DNA from: Chitinophaga pinensis
GTDB lineage: Bacteria; Bacteroidota; Bacteroidia; NS11-12g; UBA955
NCBI GenBank assembly: GCA_945871905.1
Contig: CAMBXL010000013.1
Coordinates: 1 to 56,747, forward strand
DNA length: 56,747 bases
Direction of reading: 5' to 3'
The number at the start of each line of letters is the position of its first letter. Within the stretch, counting starts at the first letter, position 1. Made by a program: the position numbers and the translations under genes. This document shows positions 42,386 through 51,833 of this stretch, piece by piece. The notes beneath the pieces are model-generated. The model was not told the DNA's origin. It did not search any database and worked only from the letters and a program-made list of their open reading frames with translations.

Positions 42386-43216
42386 GTGAAATTTATTAAA
42401 TCCATTTTGTTTATGGTGTTAATAATAACACCACTCATTACTTATTCCCAAAAATTTAGAAATGGGAAAAGTGAATGGGGGATTTTTATAGGTGGGAGTA
42501 ACTATTTTGGTGATTTAGCTCCTGAAATTGTACTAAAAGAAACTCAATTGTCCTATGCTTTGTTTTATAAATACCACCATTCCCGTTTTTTTACAAGCCG
42601 CTACCAGTTTGCGAAAGCAAGAATATCAGGAAATGATTTAAATTTTCAAGCCAATTCCTATCGCAATTTATCTTTTACAAGTAACATATACGAATTGTCT
42701 TATCTTACTGAATTTAATTTCAAGCCTTTTGGAATTAATGTAAGAGATGAAAAGCATACTTTTTTTATTTTTTCAGGATTTAATCTGTTTTTATTCAACC
42801 CTCAACGAGAATTAAAAAGCGGAGAACCTCTAAATTTACAAGAATTTGGGACAGAAGGCCAAGTTATTAATTATGAAAAAAGATACTCATTAATTCAACC
42901 TGCTATCACTTTGGGATTTGGTCATAAGTTTAATGTAGGACGAAGGTATGTAGTAGGAACTGAGATTGGATTTAGAAAGACATTTACAGATTATCTTGAT
43001 GATACCAAAGGGAATTATGCCTCGTATCAGCAGATTGCCGAAAAACAAGGTCAGAATGCAGCCCATTTGTCTCAAGGACAAACTTTAAACAATCAAAGAC
43101 CTATACAAGCGCAAACCATGAGAGGTGATGAACATTTAAAAGATTGGTATTTTTTATTTGGAATAACCCTTTCAAGAAGGAAAGTTAATTTACAACCCTG
43201 TGGCTCTCCATTATAA
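42386..43216 (+). CDS. PorG-like (DUF6089) outer-membrane protein, second copy
   Basis: A 276-residue protein starting at GTG 42386 with a signal peptide (MKFIKSILFMVLIITPLITYS). It shares with its neighbour the opening GIFIGGSNYFGDL, the FGTEGQ block, KRYSLIQP, GFRKTFTDYLDDT and a C-terminal KDWYFLFGITLSRR, and ends QPCGS. It is 31 bases from the first copy and 38 from uppS. The tandem arrangement indicates duplication inside the porG-uppS-bamA cluster. Either may be the T9SS component. Confidence 0.75.
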   Translation: MKFIKSILFMVLIITPLITYSQKFRNGKSEWGIFIGGSNYFGDLAPEIVLKETQLSYALFYKYHHSRFFTSRYQFAKARISGNDLNFQANSYRNLSFTSNIYELSYLTEFNFKPFGINVRDEKHTFFIFSGFNLFLFNPQRELKSGEPLNLQEFGTEGQVINYEKRYSLIQPAITLGFGHKFNVGRRYVVGTEIGFRKTFTDYLDDTKGNYASYQQIAEKQGQNAAHLSQGQTLNNQRPIQAQTMRGDEHLKDWYFLFGITLSRRKVNLQPCGSPL

Positions 43217-43235
43217 ACAATTGATAAAATAGAAT

Positions 43236-43243
43236 TACATTTG
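43236..43243 (+). promoter_or_regulatory. -7 promoter element TACATTTG before uppS
   Basis: An exact TAnnTTTG match, 11 bases before the uppS ATG at 43255. It gives uppS-bamA a promoter of its own inside the cluster. Confidence 0.5.
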
Positions 43244-43254
43244 CCCAATCATTA

Positions 43255-44001
43255 ATGGTAGAAAATATTTTAGATCAAATAGACGTTAATAAATTACCCA
43301 ATCATATTGCTATTATTATGGATGGTAATGGTAGATGGGCCAAAAAGCGTTCTTTGCCAAGGGTTGTAGGTCATGAATATGGCGTTAAATCAGTTAGATT
43401 AGTGGCAGAAACAGCTGCTAAATTAGGGGTTAAACATTTGACTCTTTACACATTTAGCAAAGAGAATTGGAATCGCCCACAGTTGGAAGTTAAGGCTATA
43501 ATGACATTATTGGTTAGAACAATCAGAAATGAAGTTAAAACCTTACAAAAAAACAACATAAGATTAAAAACAATTGGCGATATTGACTCTCTACCTGCAG
43601 ACGCTCTCAGAGAGTTGAAAGAAGCAATGGAGCTGACTAAAAATAATTCAAGAATGGACTTAATTTTAGCGCTCAATTACAGTGCTAGATGGGATATTAT
43701 TCAAGCAACTAAAAAAATTGCAACAGATGTCCTTAATAAAACAATTGATGTTAACGAGATTGATGAAGCGATGATCTCAAAAAACTTAAGTACTTCTTGT
43801 TTACCAGAACCCGAATTGTTGATTAGAACAAGTGGAGAGTATAGAATAAGTAATTTTATGCTTTGGGAATTGGCTTATGGAGAATTTTATTTTACCGATG
43901 TATTTTGGCCTGAATTTGATCAAAATGCATTTTACAAAGCAGTGTTAGATTATCAAAAAAGAGAACGACGATTTGGAAAAACAAGTGAACAAGTTAAATA
44001 A
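43255..44001 (+). CDS. uppS: Undecaprenyl diphosphate synthase (cis-prenyltransferase)
   Basis: A 248-residue enzyme that extends farnesyl-PP with isopentenyl-PP to make the C55 carrier for peptidoglycan and O-antigen. The catalytic Asp is D23 in IAIIMDGNGRWAKKR; HEYGVKSVRL, LTLYTFSKENW and RTSGEYRISNFMLWELAYGEFYF (split here by family spacing) are the other conserved blocks. The length is normal (about 250). It overlaps the start of bamA, so the two are coupled. Confidence 0.95.
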   Translation: MVENILDQIDVNKLPNHIAIIMDGNGRWAKKRSLPRVVGHEYGVKSVRLVAETAAKLGVKHLTLYTFSKENWNRPQLEVKAIMTLLVRTIRNEVKTLQKNNIRLKTIGDIDSLPADALRELKEAMELTKNNSRMDLILALNYSARWDIIQATKKIATDVLNKTIDVNEIDEAMISKNLSTSCLPEPELLIRTSGEYRISNFMLWELAYGEFYFTDVFWPEFDQNAFYKAVLDYQKRERRFGKTSEQVK

Positions 44002-46588
44002 ATTAAGATACAAACTAATCGTTTGTTGGGTGTTATTGTTGATTGGGGTTTCCAATGATTCAGTAGCGCAGGATACTTCCTTTGTCAAAGAATACATTCA
44101 GTTGGATTACAATAAGCCGGTAGAATACACAATTGCTTCTATCGAAACATTAGGGAATAAATACATAGATAAAAATCTTATTATTGTTCAGTCGAATCTT
44201 TCTTTTAATCAAAAAATTAAAGTCCCAGGAAACGAGATTTCATTGGCAATTGATAACTTATGGAAACAAGATTATTTCTCTCACGTTGCCATTTTAATTA
44301 AGAAAATAGAGGGGAATAAAATCCATTTAGTAATTCAAGTAAACGAAAGACCTCGCTTGTCCAAGTTTTCGATACGAGGTATAGGGAAGGCTGAAGCCAA
44401 AAGTTTAAGGGAAGAACTTACGGTTAAAGCAGGAATGGTTATTAATGAAGATATGCTCAACCGTTTGAGAAGAGAAGTTAAAAAACATTATTACAAAAAG
44501 GGATTCTATGGAGTGAAAATTGACTTAAAACAAGACAAGGAAGATACATTACCCAATAAAGAAATTTTGAGAATCTTTATCGCAAAAGGTTCCAAGGTAA
44601 GGGTTCAGGATATTGAATTTGTAGGAAATGTTGATTTAACAGATGCCGAACTTAGAGGAGCCCTATCAAAAACAATAAGAAAACGCAAGAAAATTAAACT
44701 TTGGAAATCTTCTAAGTTTATTGAGGATGAATATAATGAAGATAAAAAAGGAATTATAACCAAATACAACAGCAAAGGATACAGAGATGCCTCTATTGTT
44801 TTCGATTCCATTTATCAAATTAACGAAAATCGTGTAGCGATTAAAATAAAGGTGAATGAAGGTCGTCAATACAAGTTTAGACATATTTCATTTTCAGGAA
44901 ATAACAAGTACAGCAGTCAAGATTTATCAAAGGTTTTAGGTATTAAAAAAGGCGATATTTACGACAATTCACTTTTAGAGGAAAGATTACAATCAAGTCA
45001 AAATGGAACAGACATAGCAAGTTTGTATATGGATGATGGCTATTTGTTTTTTGGAATACAAGCATTAGAAACCAATGTAGAAAACGACAGCATAGATATT
45101 GAAATTAGGCTTAACGAGAGAACACAAGCTACCTATAACAGGATTATAATAAAAGGTAACACCAAAACAAGTGACCACGTGGTTTTAAGAGAATTGAGAA
45201 CTAAGCCAGGTCAGAAATTTTCAAAAAGTGATATTACACGTTCGTTAAGAGAATTGTCACAGTTGGGTTATTTTGACCCTCAAGCAATGGGCGTGAATCC
45301 AATTCCTAATCCTCAAGACGGAACAGTTGATATAGAATACACAGTCTCAGAAAAAGCAAATGACCAAATAGAATTGTCTGGCGGTTGGGGTGGAAATAAC
45401 AGAAACAGAAACTTTCAAAACATCAATCCACAATTAATGCAACAGGGAGGATTTGGAGGTTTTGTTGGGACTTTGGGTTTGACGTTGAATAACTTCTCAA
45501 CCAGAAAGTTGTTTAAGCCATCTATGTGGAATCCTCTTCCATCGGGTGATGGACAAAGATTAAGTATCAGAGCACAATCGAATGGTTTATTTTACCAATC
45601 TTATAATTTCTCATTGACAGAACCTTGGTTAGGTGGTAAAAAACCCAATTCATTTACAACCAGTTTGTACCGAACCAATCAATCATTTGATAGTAAAAAG
45701 AACAAAGACCCTACCAAACAATTTATTAGAATTACAGGTGCGTCTATATCACTAGGAAAGCGATTAAAATGGCCAGATGATTTCTTTTCAGCCTTTTACT
45801 CATTAAGTCTTCAGCAGTATGATTTACAAAATGCAGGAGGTGCATTTGGTTTACAAATAAACACGGGTAAAAGTAATAATTTGGAATTCAAATATGTGCT
45901 TACAAGAAGCTCTGTCAATGAACCTATTTTCCCAACTACAGGGTCAACTTATTCATTTAGCATTGCTGCTACACCACCTATTTCATTGTTAAGCAATAAA
46001 GATTATACCAAATTAAACGAAACAGAAAAGTTTAAATGGATAGAGTATCACAAATGGAAATTTGATGCAGAAAGCTATAATAAATTGTTCGGTAAATTTG
46101 TGTTAGCAACCAAAGTTAGATTTGGTTATTTAGGTTATTACAATAAAGTGATTGGATATTCTCCATTTGAGCGATTTATGGTTGGAGGAAGTGGATTAAA
46201 TAGTTTTGGGCAAATTGGAACAGAAATAATATCAATGAGAGGGTATCCAGACAGAAGTATAACCGAAAATGCAGTTGGTTCATCTACAACATCAGGGGCT
46301 ACGATTTTTAACAAATATACCTGTGAGATTAGATATCCAGTTACTAATTCACCTAGTGCATCTATCTATCTGCAAACCTTTGTAGAGGCTGGAAATGCTT
46401 GGGTTAATACAAGGAATTTTAATCCTTTTGATTTGAAGAGAACAGCAGGAGTGGGCGTAAGATTATTCTTACCTATGTTTGGGTTGTTGGGGTTAGACTA
46501 TGCTTATGGGTTCGATTGGCGAACATTAAATAGAGGTTTAACAGACAAGCCGGCTCAGTTTCACTTTTTTATTGGACAACAATTTTAA
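43985..46588 (+). CDS. bamA: Outer-membrane protein assembly factor BamA
   Basis: An Omp85 protein of 867 residues from GTG 43985 (a TTG at 43973 would add four residues). The signal peptide ends near SVAQ. Five POTRA domains can be traced (for example IETLGNKYIDKNLIIVQ, LSKFSIRGIGKAEAKSL, VQDIEFVGNVDLTDAEL, FRHISFSGNNKYSSQDL, YNRIIIKGNTKTSDHVV), then the 16-strand barrel with the L6 motif SMRGYPDRS and a C-terminal strand ending FFIGQQF. BamA inserts beta-barrel proteins in the outer membrane. The start lies inside uppS. The skp/ompH gene that often follows is not here; DUF177 follows with its own promoter. Confidence 0.93.
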   Translation: MNKLNKLRYKLIVCWVLLLIGVSNDSVAQDTSFVKEYIQLDYNKPVEYTIASIETLGNKYIDKNLIIVQSNLSFNQKIKVPGNEISLAIDNLWKQDYFSHVAILIKKIEGNKIHLVIQVNERPRLSKFSIRGIGKAEAKSLREELTVKAGMVINEDMLNRLRREVKKHYYKKGFYGVKIDLKQDKEDTLPNKEILRIFIAKGSKVRVQDIEFVGNVDLTDAELRGALSKTIRKRKKIKLWKSSKFIEDEYNEDKKGIITKYNSKGYRDASIVFDSIYQINENRVAIKIKVNEGRQYKFRHISFSGNNKYSSQDLSKVLGIKKGDIYDNSLLEERLQSSQNGTDIASLYMDDGYLFFGIQALETNVENDSIDIEIRLNERTQATYNRIIIKGNTKTSDHVVLRELRTKPGQKFSKSDITRSLRELSQLGYFDPQAMGVNPIPNPQDGTVDIEYTVSEKANDQIELSGGWGGNNRNRNFQNINPQLMQQGGFGGFVGTLGLTLNNFSTRKLFKPSMWNPLPSGDGQRLSIRAQSNGLFYQSYNFSLTEPWLGGKKPNSFTTSLYRTNQSFDSKKNKDPTKQFIRITGASISLGKRLKWPDDFFSAFYSLSLQQYDLQNAGGAFGLQINTGKSNNLEFKYVLTRSSVNEPIFPTTGSTYSFSIAATPPISLLSNKDYTKLNETEKFKWIEYHKWKFDAESYNKLFGKFVLATKVRFGYLGYYNKVIGYSPFERFMVGGSGLNSFGQIGTEIISMRGYPDRSITENAVGSSTTSGATIFNKYTCEIRYPVTNSPSASIYLQTFVEAGNAWVNTRNFNPFDLKRTAGVGVRLFLPMFGLLGLDYAYGFDWRTLNRGLTDKPAQFHFFIGQQF

Positions 46589-46637
46589 ACAAAATAATAG
46601 ACGATATTTAGAGATAATTTATGCAAAGAAATAAGTT

Positions 46638-46668
46638 TTGGAAAAATAATTTTAAAACTTTACCTTTG
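46638..46668 (+). promoter_or_regulatory. Promoter TTG-N20-TACCTTTG for the DUF177-fatty-acid operon
   Basis: TTG (46638-46640), a 20-base spacer and TACCTTTG (46661-46668) match the Bacteroidota consensus. The first ATG follows 29 bases later. It is the clearest promoter in the window. Confidence 0.7.
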
Positions 46669-46697
46669 CAGTCCGTTTTTTAAACGCGTTCTTAAAA

Positions 46698-47210
46698 ATG
46701 AATTTATTGAGAGAATATGATGTTGAGTTTGTTAAGCTCAAAGATGGTCTTCATTCATTTGAATTCAATTTAGAAGATAGCTTTTTTAAAGCGTTCAACA
46801 GTTCTTTGTTAGTGGATCATATCAAAGTTCATTTAGATTTTTTAAAGTCACCGTCCATGTTCACATTAACATTCAGGATAGATGGCGATTTAAAATCAGA
46901 ATGTGATAGATGTTTAAATGATATTACCCTCCCAGTTCATGGTCAGTATGTCTTACTTGTTAAGGTCACTGAGCAGGAGTTAGAGGATCAAGATGATTTA
47001 ATTTACATCAATTCTGCGGCGCATAAAATTAATGTATCACAACCTATTTTTGATTACATTCATTTGTTACTCCCAATTAAGAAAACTTGTACTGATGTTG
47101 GATTGAAATGCAATCCAGAAATCACAGGCAAGATTACAATGTTAATTGATGTAGACACCGTAGGCGATGATATACCAGACAGAGATACCGATGATGATGA
47201 AGAAGAATAA
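46698..47210 (+). CDS. DUF177/YceD family protein
   Basis: A 170-residue cytoplasmic protein of the YceD family, which in other bacteria is needed for proper 23S rRNA accumulation. Conserved: CDRCLNDITLPVHG with the two Cys, and KKTCTDVGLKC near the end, together a possible metal site. Its place just before rpmF is conserved across most bacteria, which strengthens the call. It opens the DUF177-rpmF-plsX-fabH-accB-accC operon. Confidence 0.88.
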   Translation: MNLLREYDVEFVKLKDGLHSFEFNLEDSFFKAFNSSLLVDHIKVHLDFLKSPSMFTLTFRIDGDLKSECDRCLNDITLPVHGQYVLLVKVTEQELEDQDDLIYINSAAHKINVSQPIFDYIHLLLPIKKTCTDVGLKCNPEITGKITMLIDVDTVGDDIPDRDTDDDEEE

Positions 47211-47241
47211 CATACAACGTAACCCAAAATAAAGTAAGAAT

Positions 47242-47424
47242 ATGCCAAATCCTAAACGAAAAATATCCCGAACCAGGAGAGATAAACGTAGAACTCACCA
47301 CAAATTGGATAACAGACAATTTATTGCTGACCCAACAACAGGTGACATTTCTTTATATCACCGTGTAAACCTTGAGACAGGTATGTACAGAGGTGTTAAG
47401 GTAATGAAAGGTCGTAACGACTAA
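47242..47424 (+). CDS. rpmF: 50S ribosomal protein L32
   Basis: A 60-residue basic protein with MPNPKRKISRTRRDKRRTH-type N-terminus and YHRVNLETGMYRG at the end. It has none of the four Cys of zinc-binding L32 forms, so it is the zinc-independent type. It is between DUF177 and plsX, the usual place. Confidence 0.95.
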   Translation: MPNPKRKISRTRRDKRRTHHKLDNRQFIADPTTGDISLYHRVNLETGMYRGVKVMKGRND

Positions 47425-47438
47425 TTATCATCAAAGAG

Positions 47439-48371
47439 ATGCGCATTGGAATAGATGCAATGGGAGGCGATTTTGCCCCATTAGAAGCTGTAAAAGGATG
47501 CATTGCCGCAAAGAAAATGTTTCCTCACATTACACCTGTGTTGTTTGGTCAACAAGATAAAATTCTTGAGTCCTTCCAACAATTAGGTGTTCCTGACTCT
47601 TTGTTTGAAATTGTTCACGCCCCAGAAGTAATCGAAATGGGTGAACATGCTACTAAAGCTATATCTCATAAGAAAGGTTCTAGTATAAACATCGCTTATA
47701 AACACCTTACTGAAAAAAATATCGAGGCTCTAATTGGAGCAGGAAATACTGGAGCTATGTTAGTAGGTTCTTTATTTTCTGTTAAATCAATTGAAGGAGT
47801 CCAAAGACCAACAATTACTTCTATCTTGCCAAAATTAGATGGAGGATTTGGTGTTCTATTAGATGTAGGAGCCAATGCAGATTGTAAACCCGAAGTATTG
47901 AATCAATTTGCAATACTTGGGTCATTGTATGCTCATTATGTGTTTGGAATTGAAAATCCTAAAGTAGCACTTCTTAGCATTGGCGAAGAAAAAGAAAAAG
48001 GGAATATACTAAATCAAGCGGCATACCCGCAGCTTGAAATGAATGATAGAATCAATTTTGTTGGAAATGTAGAGGGTCGTGATTTGTTTAATAGCAAAGC
48101 CGATGTAATTGTATGTGATGGATTTACAGGTAATATTGTATTGAAATTGTGTGAAGATTTTTACTACACATTCTCCAAATTAGGCGTGAATAACGACTAT
48201 TTAAACCGTTTTAATTTCAGAAATTATGGTGGATCGGCCATACTTGGAGTTAATGAACCTGTAATAGTTGGTCACGGTATTTCTAAAGAGGATTCTTTCT
48301 GTAACATGTTTAAATTAGCTATCGATGTAGTTAATTCTAAACTAATTGAAAAAATAAAGCAATCTTTTTGA
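47439..48371 (+). CDS. plsX: Phosphate acyltransferase PlsX
   Basis: A 310-residue enzyme that makes acyl-phosphate from acyl-ACP for phospholipid synthesis (PlsX/PlsY route). Landmarks: MRIGIDAMGGDFAP, EMGEHATKAISHKKGSS, GAGNTGAMLVGSL, LDVGANADCKPE and DVIVCDGFTGNIVLK. The length fits (about 310-340). It is 14 bases after rpmF and is followed by fabH. Confidence 0.95.
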   Translation: MRIGIDAMGGDFAPLEAVKGCIAAKKMFPHITPVLFGQQDKILESFQQLGVPDSLFEIVHAPEVIEMGEHATKAISHKKGSSINIAYKHLTEKNIEALIGAGNTGAMLVGSLFSVKSIEGVQRPTITSILPKLDGGFGVLLDVGANADCKPEVLNQFAILGSLYAHYVFGIENPKVALLSIGEEKEKGNILNQAAYPQLEMNDRINFVGNVEGRDLFNSKADVIVCDGFTGNIVLKLCEDFYYTFSKLGVNNDYLNRFNFRNYGGSAILGVNEPVIVGHGISKEDSFCNMFKLAIDVVNSKLIEKIKQSF

Positions 48372-48429
48372 TTATTTTTCACAACTTATTTTTAATTTGC
48401 AACCCTATTACAAACATTACTGATTTTTA

Positions 48430-49428
48430 ATGAGTAAAATAACTGCTGCTATAACTGCAATTGGAGGCTATGTTCCTGAAACAAAGTTAACCAACCTCGA
48501 TTTGGAAAAGTTGGTTGATACCAATGATGAATGGATTACCTCTAGAACAGGCATTAAAGAAAGAAGGATTTTAAAAGAACCTGGCAAAGCAACTTCAGAT
48601 ATGGCAATGGAAGCTGTCAATGAATTACTCAGAAAAAGAGGAATTTCAGCAGAAGAAATTGATTTATTGATAGTAGCAACAGTAACGCCTGATTTGGTTT
48701 TTCCTTCATGTGCCAACATTGTCTCTGATAAAGTTGGTGCCAAAAATGCTTGGAGTTTTGATGTTGCCGCTGCCTGCAGTGGTTTTTTATATGCATTGGA
48801 AGTAGGTTCTAAGTTTATTGAAACTGGGAAACACAAAAAAGTAGTGGTTTGCGGATTTGATAAAATGAGTGCTATTATTGATTACACAGACAGAAATACT
48901 TGCATAATATTCGGTGATGGTGGTGGGGCAGTATTGCTCGAACCAAACTTTGAAGGTTACGGTATTATAGACTCTGTGTTGAAATCTGACGGAAGTGGGA
49001 GAGAGTTCTTGCACCAAAAAGCTGGAGGCTCACTTAAGCCACCTACTCATGAAACCATAGATGCAAGAGAGCATTATGTTTATCAAGAAGGAAAAACAGT
49101 ATTTAAATTTGCAACGACCAATATGGCTGATGTTTCTACTCAAATAATGGAACGCAATCATTTGCTTTCGGATGATGTGACTTATTTATTGGCACATCAG
49201 GCCAATAAAAGAATTATAGATTACACAGCAGAGAAAATGAAATTACCAACTGAAAAAGTATTAATGAATATAGAAAGATACGGGAATACAACCAGTGGAA
49301 CAATACCTTTGTTGTTTTGGGATTACGAAAAACAATTCAAAAAAGGCGACAATCTTGTATTAGCAACATTTGGAGGAGGATTTACATGGGGAAGTATGTA
49401 TATCAAATGGGCGTACGATAGTCAATAA
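48430..49428 (+). CDS. fabH: 3-oxoacyl-ACP synthase III (beta-ketoacyl-ACP synthase III)
   Basis: A 332-residue condensing enzyme that starts fatty-acid synthesis from acetyl-CoA or branched acyl-CoA and malonyl-ACP. The triad is C116 (AAACSGFLYAL), H256 (LAHQANKRIID) and N286 (ERYGNTTSGTIPL). SRTGIKERRI and the C-terminal GGGFTWGSMYIKW are also typical. The length is normal. It is 58 bases after plsX. Confidence 0.95.
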   Translation: MSKITAAITAIGGYVPETKLTNLDLEKLVDTNDEWITSRTGIKERRILKEPGKATSDMAMEAVNELLRKRGISAEEIDLLIVATVTPDLVFPSCANIVSDKVGAKNAWSFDVAAACSGFLYALEVGSKFIETGKHKKVVVCGFDKMSAIIDYTDRNTCIIFGDGGGAVLLEPNFEGYGIIDSVLKSDGSGREFLHQKAGGSLKPPTHETIDAREHYVYQEGKTVFKFATTNMADVSTQIMERNHLLSDDVTYLLAHQANKRIIDYTAEKMKLPTEKVLMNIERYGNTTSGTIPLLFWDYEKQFKKGDNLVLATFGGGFTWGSMYIKWAYDSQ

Positions 49429-49466
49429 ATTAAAATTTAAAAAAAGAATAAATAAATATACAACTT

Positions 49467-49958
49467 ATGGATATTAAAGAAATCGAAAATTTAATCAGAT
49501 TTGTGTCTTCACAAAAAAACGTTGGAGAAGTCGAAATTGAAAAAAAAGACTTTAAATTAGTGATTAGAAAACCAGCACAAAATATTGTTGCGGCTCCACA
49601 ATATATTCAAGCTACCGCAGTGCCAGCTCCTCAAATGTCTGCACCTGCAGCTCAACAAACGATTGAAGCGCCAAAAGCAAATGCTGAAAATAACGCACCT
49701 GCGGCAGTTGCTTCTAATTTAATTACTATAAAATCTCCAATGATTGGAACTTTTTATCGTTCTTCTTCTCCAGATAAACCTTCTTTTGTTAATGTTGGTG
49801 ACGAAGTTAAGCCTGGTAAACCAGTTTGTATTATTGAGGCAATGAAATTGTTCAATGAAATTGAGTCTGAAGTAAGCGGTAAAATCGTGAAATTATTAGT
49901 TGATAATGCAACTCCTGTTGAATACGATCAACCTTTATTTTTAGTTGAACCTAACTAG
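49467..49958 (+). CDS. accB: Biotin carboxyl carrier protein of acetyl-CoA carboxylase
   Basis: A 163-residue BCCP. An N-terminal helical part ([16 protein letters not shown]) is followed by an Ala/Pro-rich linker (about 36-82) and the biotinyl domain with the thumb-containing segment [19 protein letters not shown] and biotin site EAMKLFNEI (K127). It carries CO2 between AccC and AccAD to make malonyl-CoA. accC follows 10 bases on. Confidence 0.95.
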   Translation: MDIKEIENLIRFVSSQKNVGEVEIEKKDFKLVIRKPAQNIVAAPQYIQATAVPAPQMSAPAAQQTIEAPKANAENNAPAAVASNLITIKSPMIGTFYRSSSPDKPSFVNVGDEVKPGKPVCIIEAMKLFNEIESEVSGKIVKLLVDNATPVEYDQPLFLVEPN

Positions 49959-49968
49959 TTTTTAAATT

Positions 49969-51306
49969 ATGTTTAAAAAGATATTAATTGCCAATAGGGG
50001 AGAAATCGCCCTTAGAATAATCCGTACTTGTAAAGAAATGGGTATCAAAACTGTGGCAGTTTATAGCACCGCTGATAAAGAAAGTTTACATGTTCGATTT
50101 GCGGATGAAGCCGTATGTATTGGTCCAGCTCCTAGCAATCTATCTTACTTAAAAATACCTAACATCATAGCAGCTGCTGAAATAACAAACGCAGATGCCA
50201 TTCACCCTGGTTATGGTTTTTTGAGTGAAAATGCTAAGTTTAGCCAAGTTTGTAAAGATCATGGAATTAAATTTATAGGTGCTACGCCTGAGCAAATTAA
50301 TGGCATGGGCGATAAAAGTAATGCTAAAGATAGAATGAAAAAAGCAGGGGTCCCTACAATCCCTGGAAGTGATGGTTTATTGAGCTCTGCAGAGGAAGGT
50401 ATTAAACTTGCTCAAACAATAGGGTATCCAGTTATCATAAAAGCCACTGCAGGTGGTGGTGGTAGAGGTATGCGTGTTATTTGGAAAGACGAAGAGTTTG
50501 AAAAAGCTTGGGATTCAGCCAAAACAGAAGCAGGGGCTGCCTTTGGTAACGATGGTATCTACATGGAGAAATATATTGAAGAGCCTCGTCACATCGAAAT
50601 TCAAATTGCTGGCGACCAATATGGCAAAGTTTGCCATTTGAGTGAACGCGATTGCAGCATTCAAAGACGTCACCAAAAATTAATTGAAGAATGCCCTTCT
50701 CCTTTTATGACGCCTGAACTTAGAAAACAAATGGGTGATGCAGCCAAAAAAGCAGCACAATGTATCAACTACGAAGGCGTAGGTACGGTTGAGTTCTTGG
50801 TTGATAAATACCGTAATTTCTATTTCATGGAAATGAATACCCGTATTCAAGTTGAACATCCTGTAACGGAAGAAGTAATCAATTATGACTTAGTTAAAGA
50901 GCAAATATTAATTGCAGCTGGTCAACCTATTTCAGGAAAAGATTATGAACCATTTAAACATGCTATTGAATGCAGAATAAATGCAGAAGACCCATACAAT
51001 AACTTTAGACCAAGTCCAGGTAAAATCATTAACTTTCATATTCCCGGAGGCCACGGTATAAGAGTAGATACTCATGCTTATGCCAATTATGTAATTCCTG
51101 CCAATTATGACAGTATGATTGCTAAATTAATTGTTAGCGCTCAAACAAGAGAAGAGTGTATTGTAAAGATGGAAAGAGCTTTGGAAGAATTCGTTATTGA
51201 AGGAGTTCACACTTCTATTCCGTTACAAAGACAAATTATGGCCAATAAAGACTTTAGAGAAGGAAATTTCACAACGGCTTTTATGAACACTTTTGAACTT
51301 AAATAA
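49969..51306 (+). CDS. accC: Acetyl-CoA carboxylase biotin carboxylase subunit
   Basis: A 445-residue ATP-grasp enzyme that carboxylates the biotin of AccB. Landmarks: [30 protein letters not shown], the glycine-rich ATP loop [43 protein letters not shown]. Length as expected (about 445-450). The stop is directly followed (1 base) by the ATG of an exported protein gene. Confidence 0.96.
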   Translation: MFKKILIANRGEIALRIIRTCKEMGIKTVAVYSTADKESLHVRFADEAVCIGPAPSNLSYLKIPNIIAAAEITNADAIHPGYGFLSENAKFSQVCKDHGIKFIGATPEQINGMGDKSNAKDRMKKAGVPTIPGSDGLLSSAEEGIKLAQTIGYPVIIKATAGGGGRGMRVIWKDEEFEKAWDSAKTEAGAAFGNDGIYMEKYIEEPRHIEIQIAGDQYGKVCHLSERDCSIQRRHQKLIEECPSPFMTPELRKQMGDAAKKAAQCINYEGVGTVEFLVDKYRNFYFMEMNTRIQVEHPVTEEVINYDLVKEQILIAAGQPISGKDYEPFKHAIECRINAEDPYNNFRPSPGKIINFHIPGGHGIRVDTHAYANYVIPANYDSMIAKLIVSAQTREECIVKMERALEEFVIEGVHTSIPLQRQIMANKDFREGNFTTAFMNTFELK

Positions 51307-51307
51307 T

Positions 51308-51736
51308 ATGAAACTAAAAGTCATTCAATTATTTTTTTTTATTTTCATAATCAATGGATTGAGTGCGCAAAATTTTGTTGGAAAATGGAATGCCTCCCAA
51401 CGAGGTACTTCCTTTTTCCTTGAAATAAACAAAGACAGTACTTTTTTATTGATCAAAGAAAAAGATACTTTAATAGGTAATCCAATGGTTTACCAAGACT
51501 CCTTAACTGTGTCTAAAATACAGTTAGATACTACCACTACTCCTCATCAAATAGATTTGTTAGTTTTTAGCAATGACAAGAAAGAGAAAATTACAGTATT
51601 CAGTTATTTAGGTATTTACGAGTTGCTTTCTGCTGATCGTATCCGAATTAGATTCAATTTTGGACAAACAGACAGGCCTGTTGGATTCTTTCCTAAAGGG
51701 AATTTGGAAACATTGATTTTTGTCAAAACTCCATAA
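51308..51736 (+). CDS. Small exported protein, possibly lipocalin-like
   Basis: From ATG 51308 the product is 142 residues with a signal peptide (ending NGLSAQ). NFVGKWNASQRGTSFFLEI at the mature N-terminus, followed by alternating strands to ETLIFVKTP, recalls lipocalin-like beta-barrels that begin with a G-x-W motif. This is only a fold guess. It starts one base after the accC stop and is probably the last gene of the operon. Function unknown. Confidence 0.65.
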   Translation: MKLKVIQLFFFIFIINGLSAQNFVGKWNASQRGTSFFLEINKDSTFLLIKEKDTLIGNPMVYQDSLTVSKIQLDTTTTPHQIDLLVFSNDKKEKITVFSYLGIYELLSADRIRIRFNFGQTDRPVGFFPKGNLETLIFVKTP

Positions 51737-51797
51737 AAACTAAGAGATATTCACAATTGTAAACAAACAATCGTGTTAATTTTCTTCTATTCTTGTG

Positions 51798-51805
51798 TAT
51801 ATTTG
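51798..51805 (+). promoter_or_regulatory. -7 promoter element TATATTTG for glmS
   Basis: An exact TAnnTTTG match, 28 bases before the glmS ATG at 51834. The leader is too short for a glmS ribozyme, which is known from Gram-positives. Confidence 0.55.
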
Positions 51806-51833
51806 CTCACTTAAAATTTAATATTAATTATTC

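Noticed and set aside
51737-51833. glmS ribozyme in the glmS leader
   Set aside because: The leader after the -7 box is only about 28 bases, with no sign of the ribozyme core, and the ribozyme is not expected in Bacteroidota.
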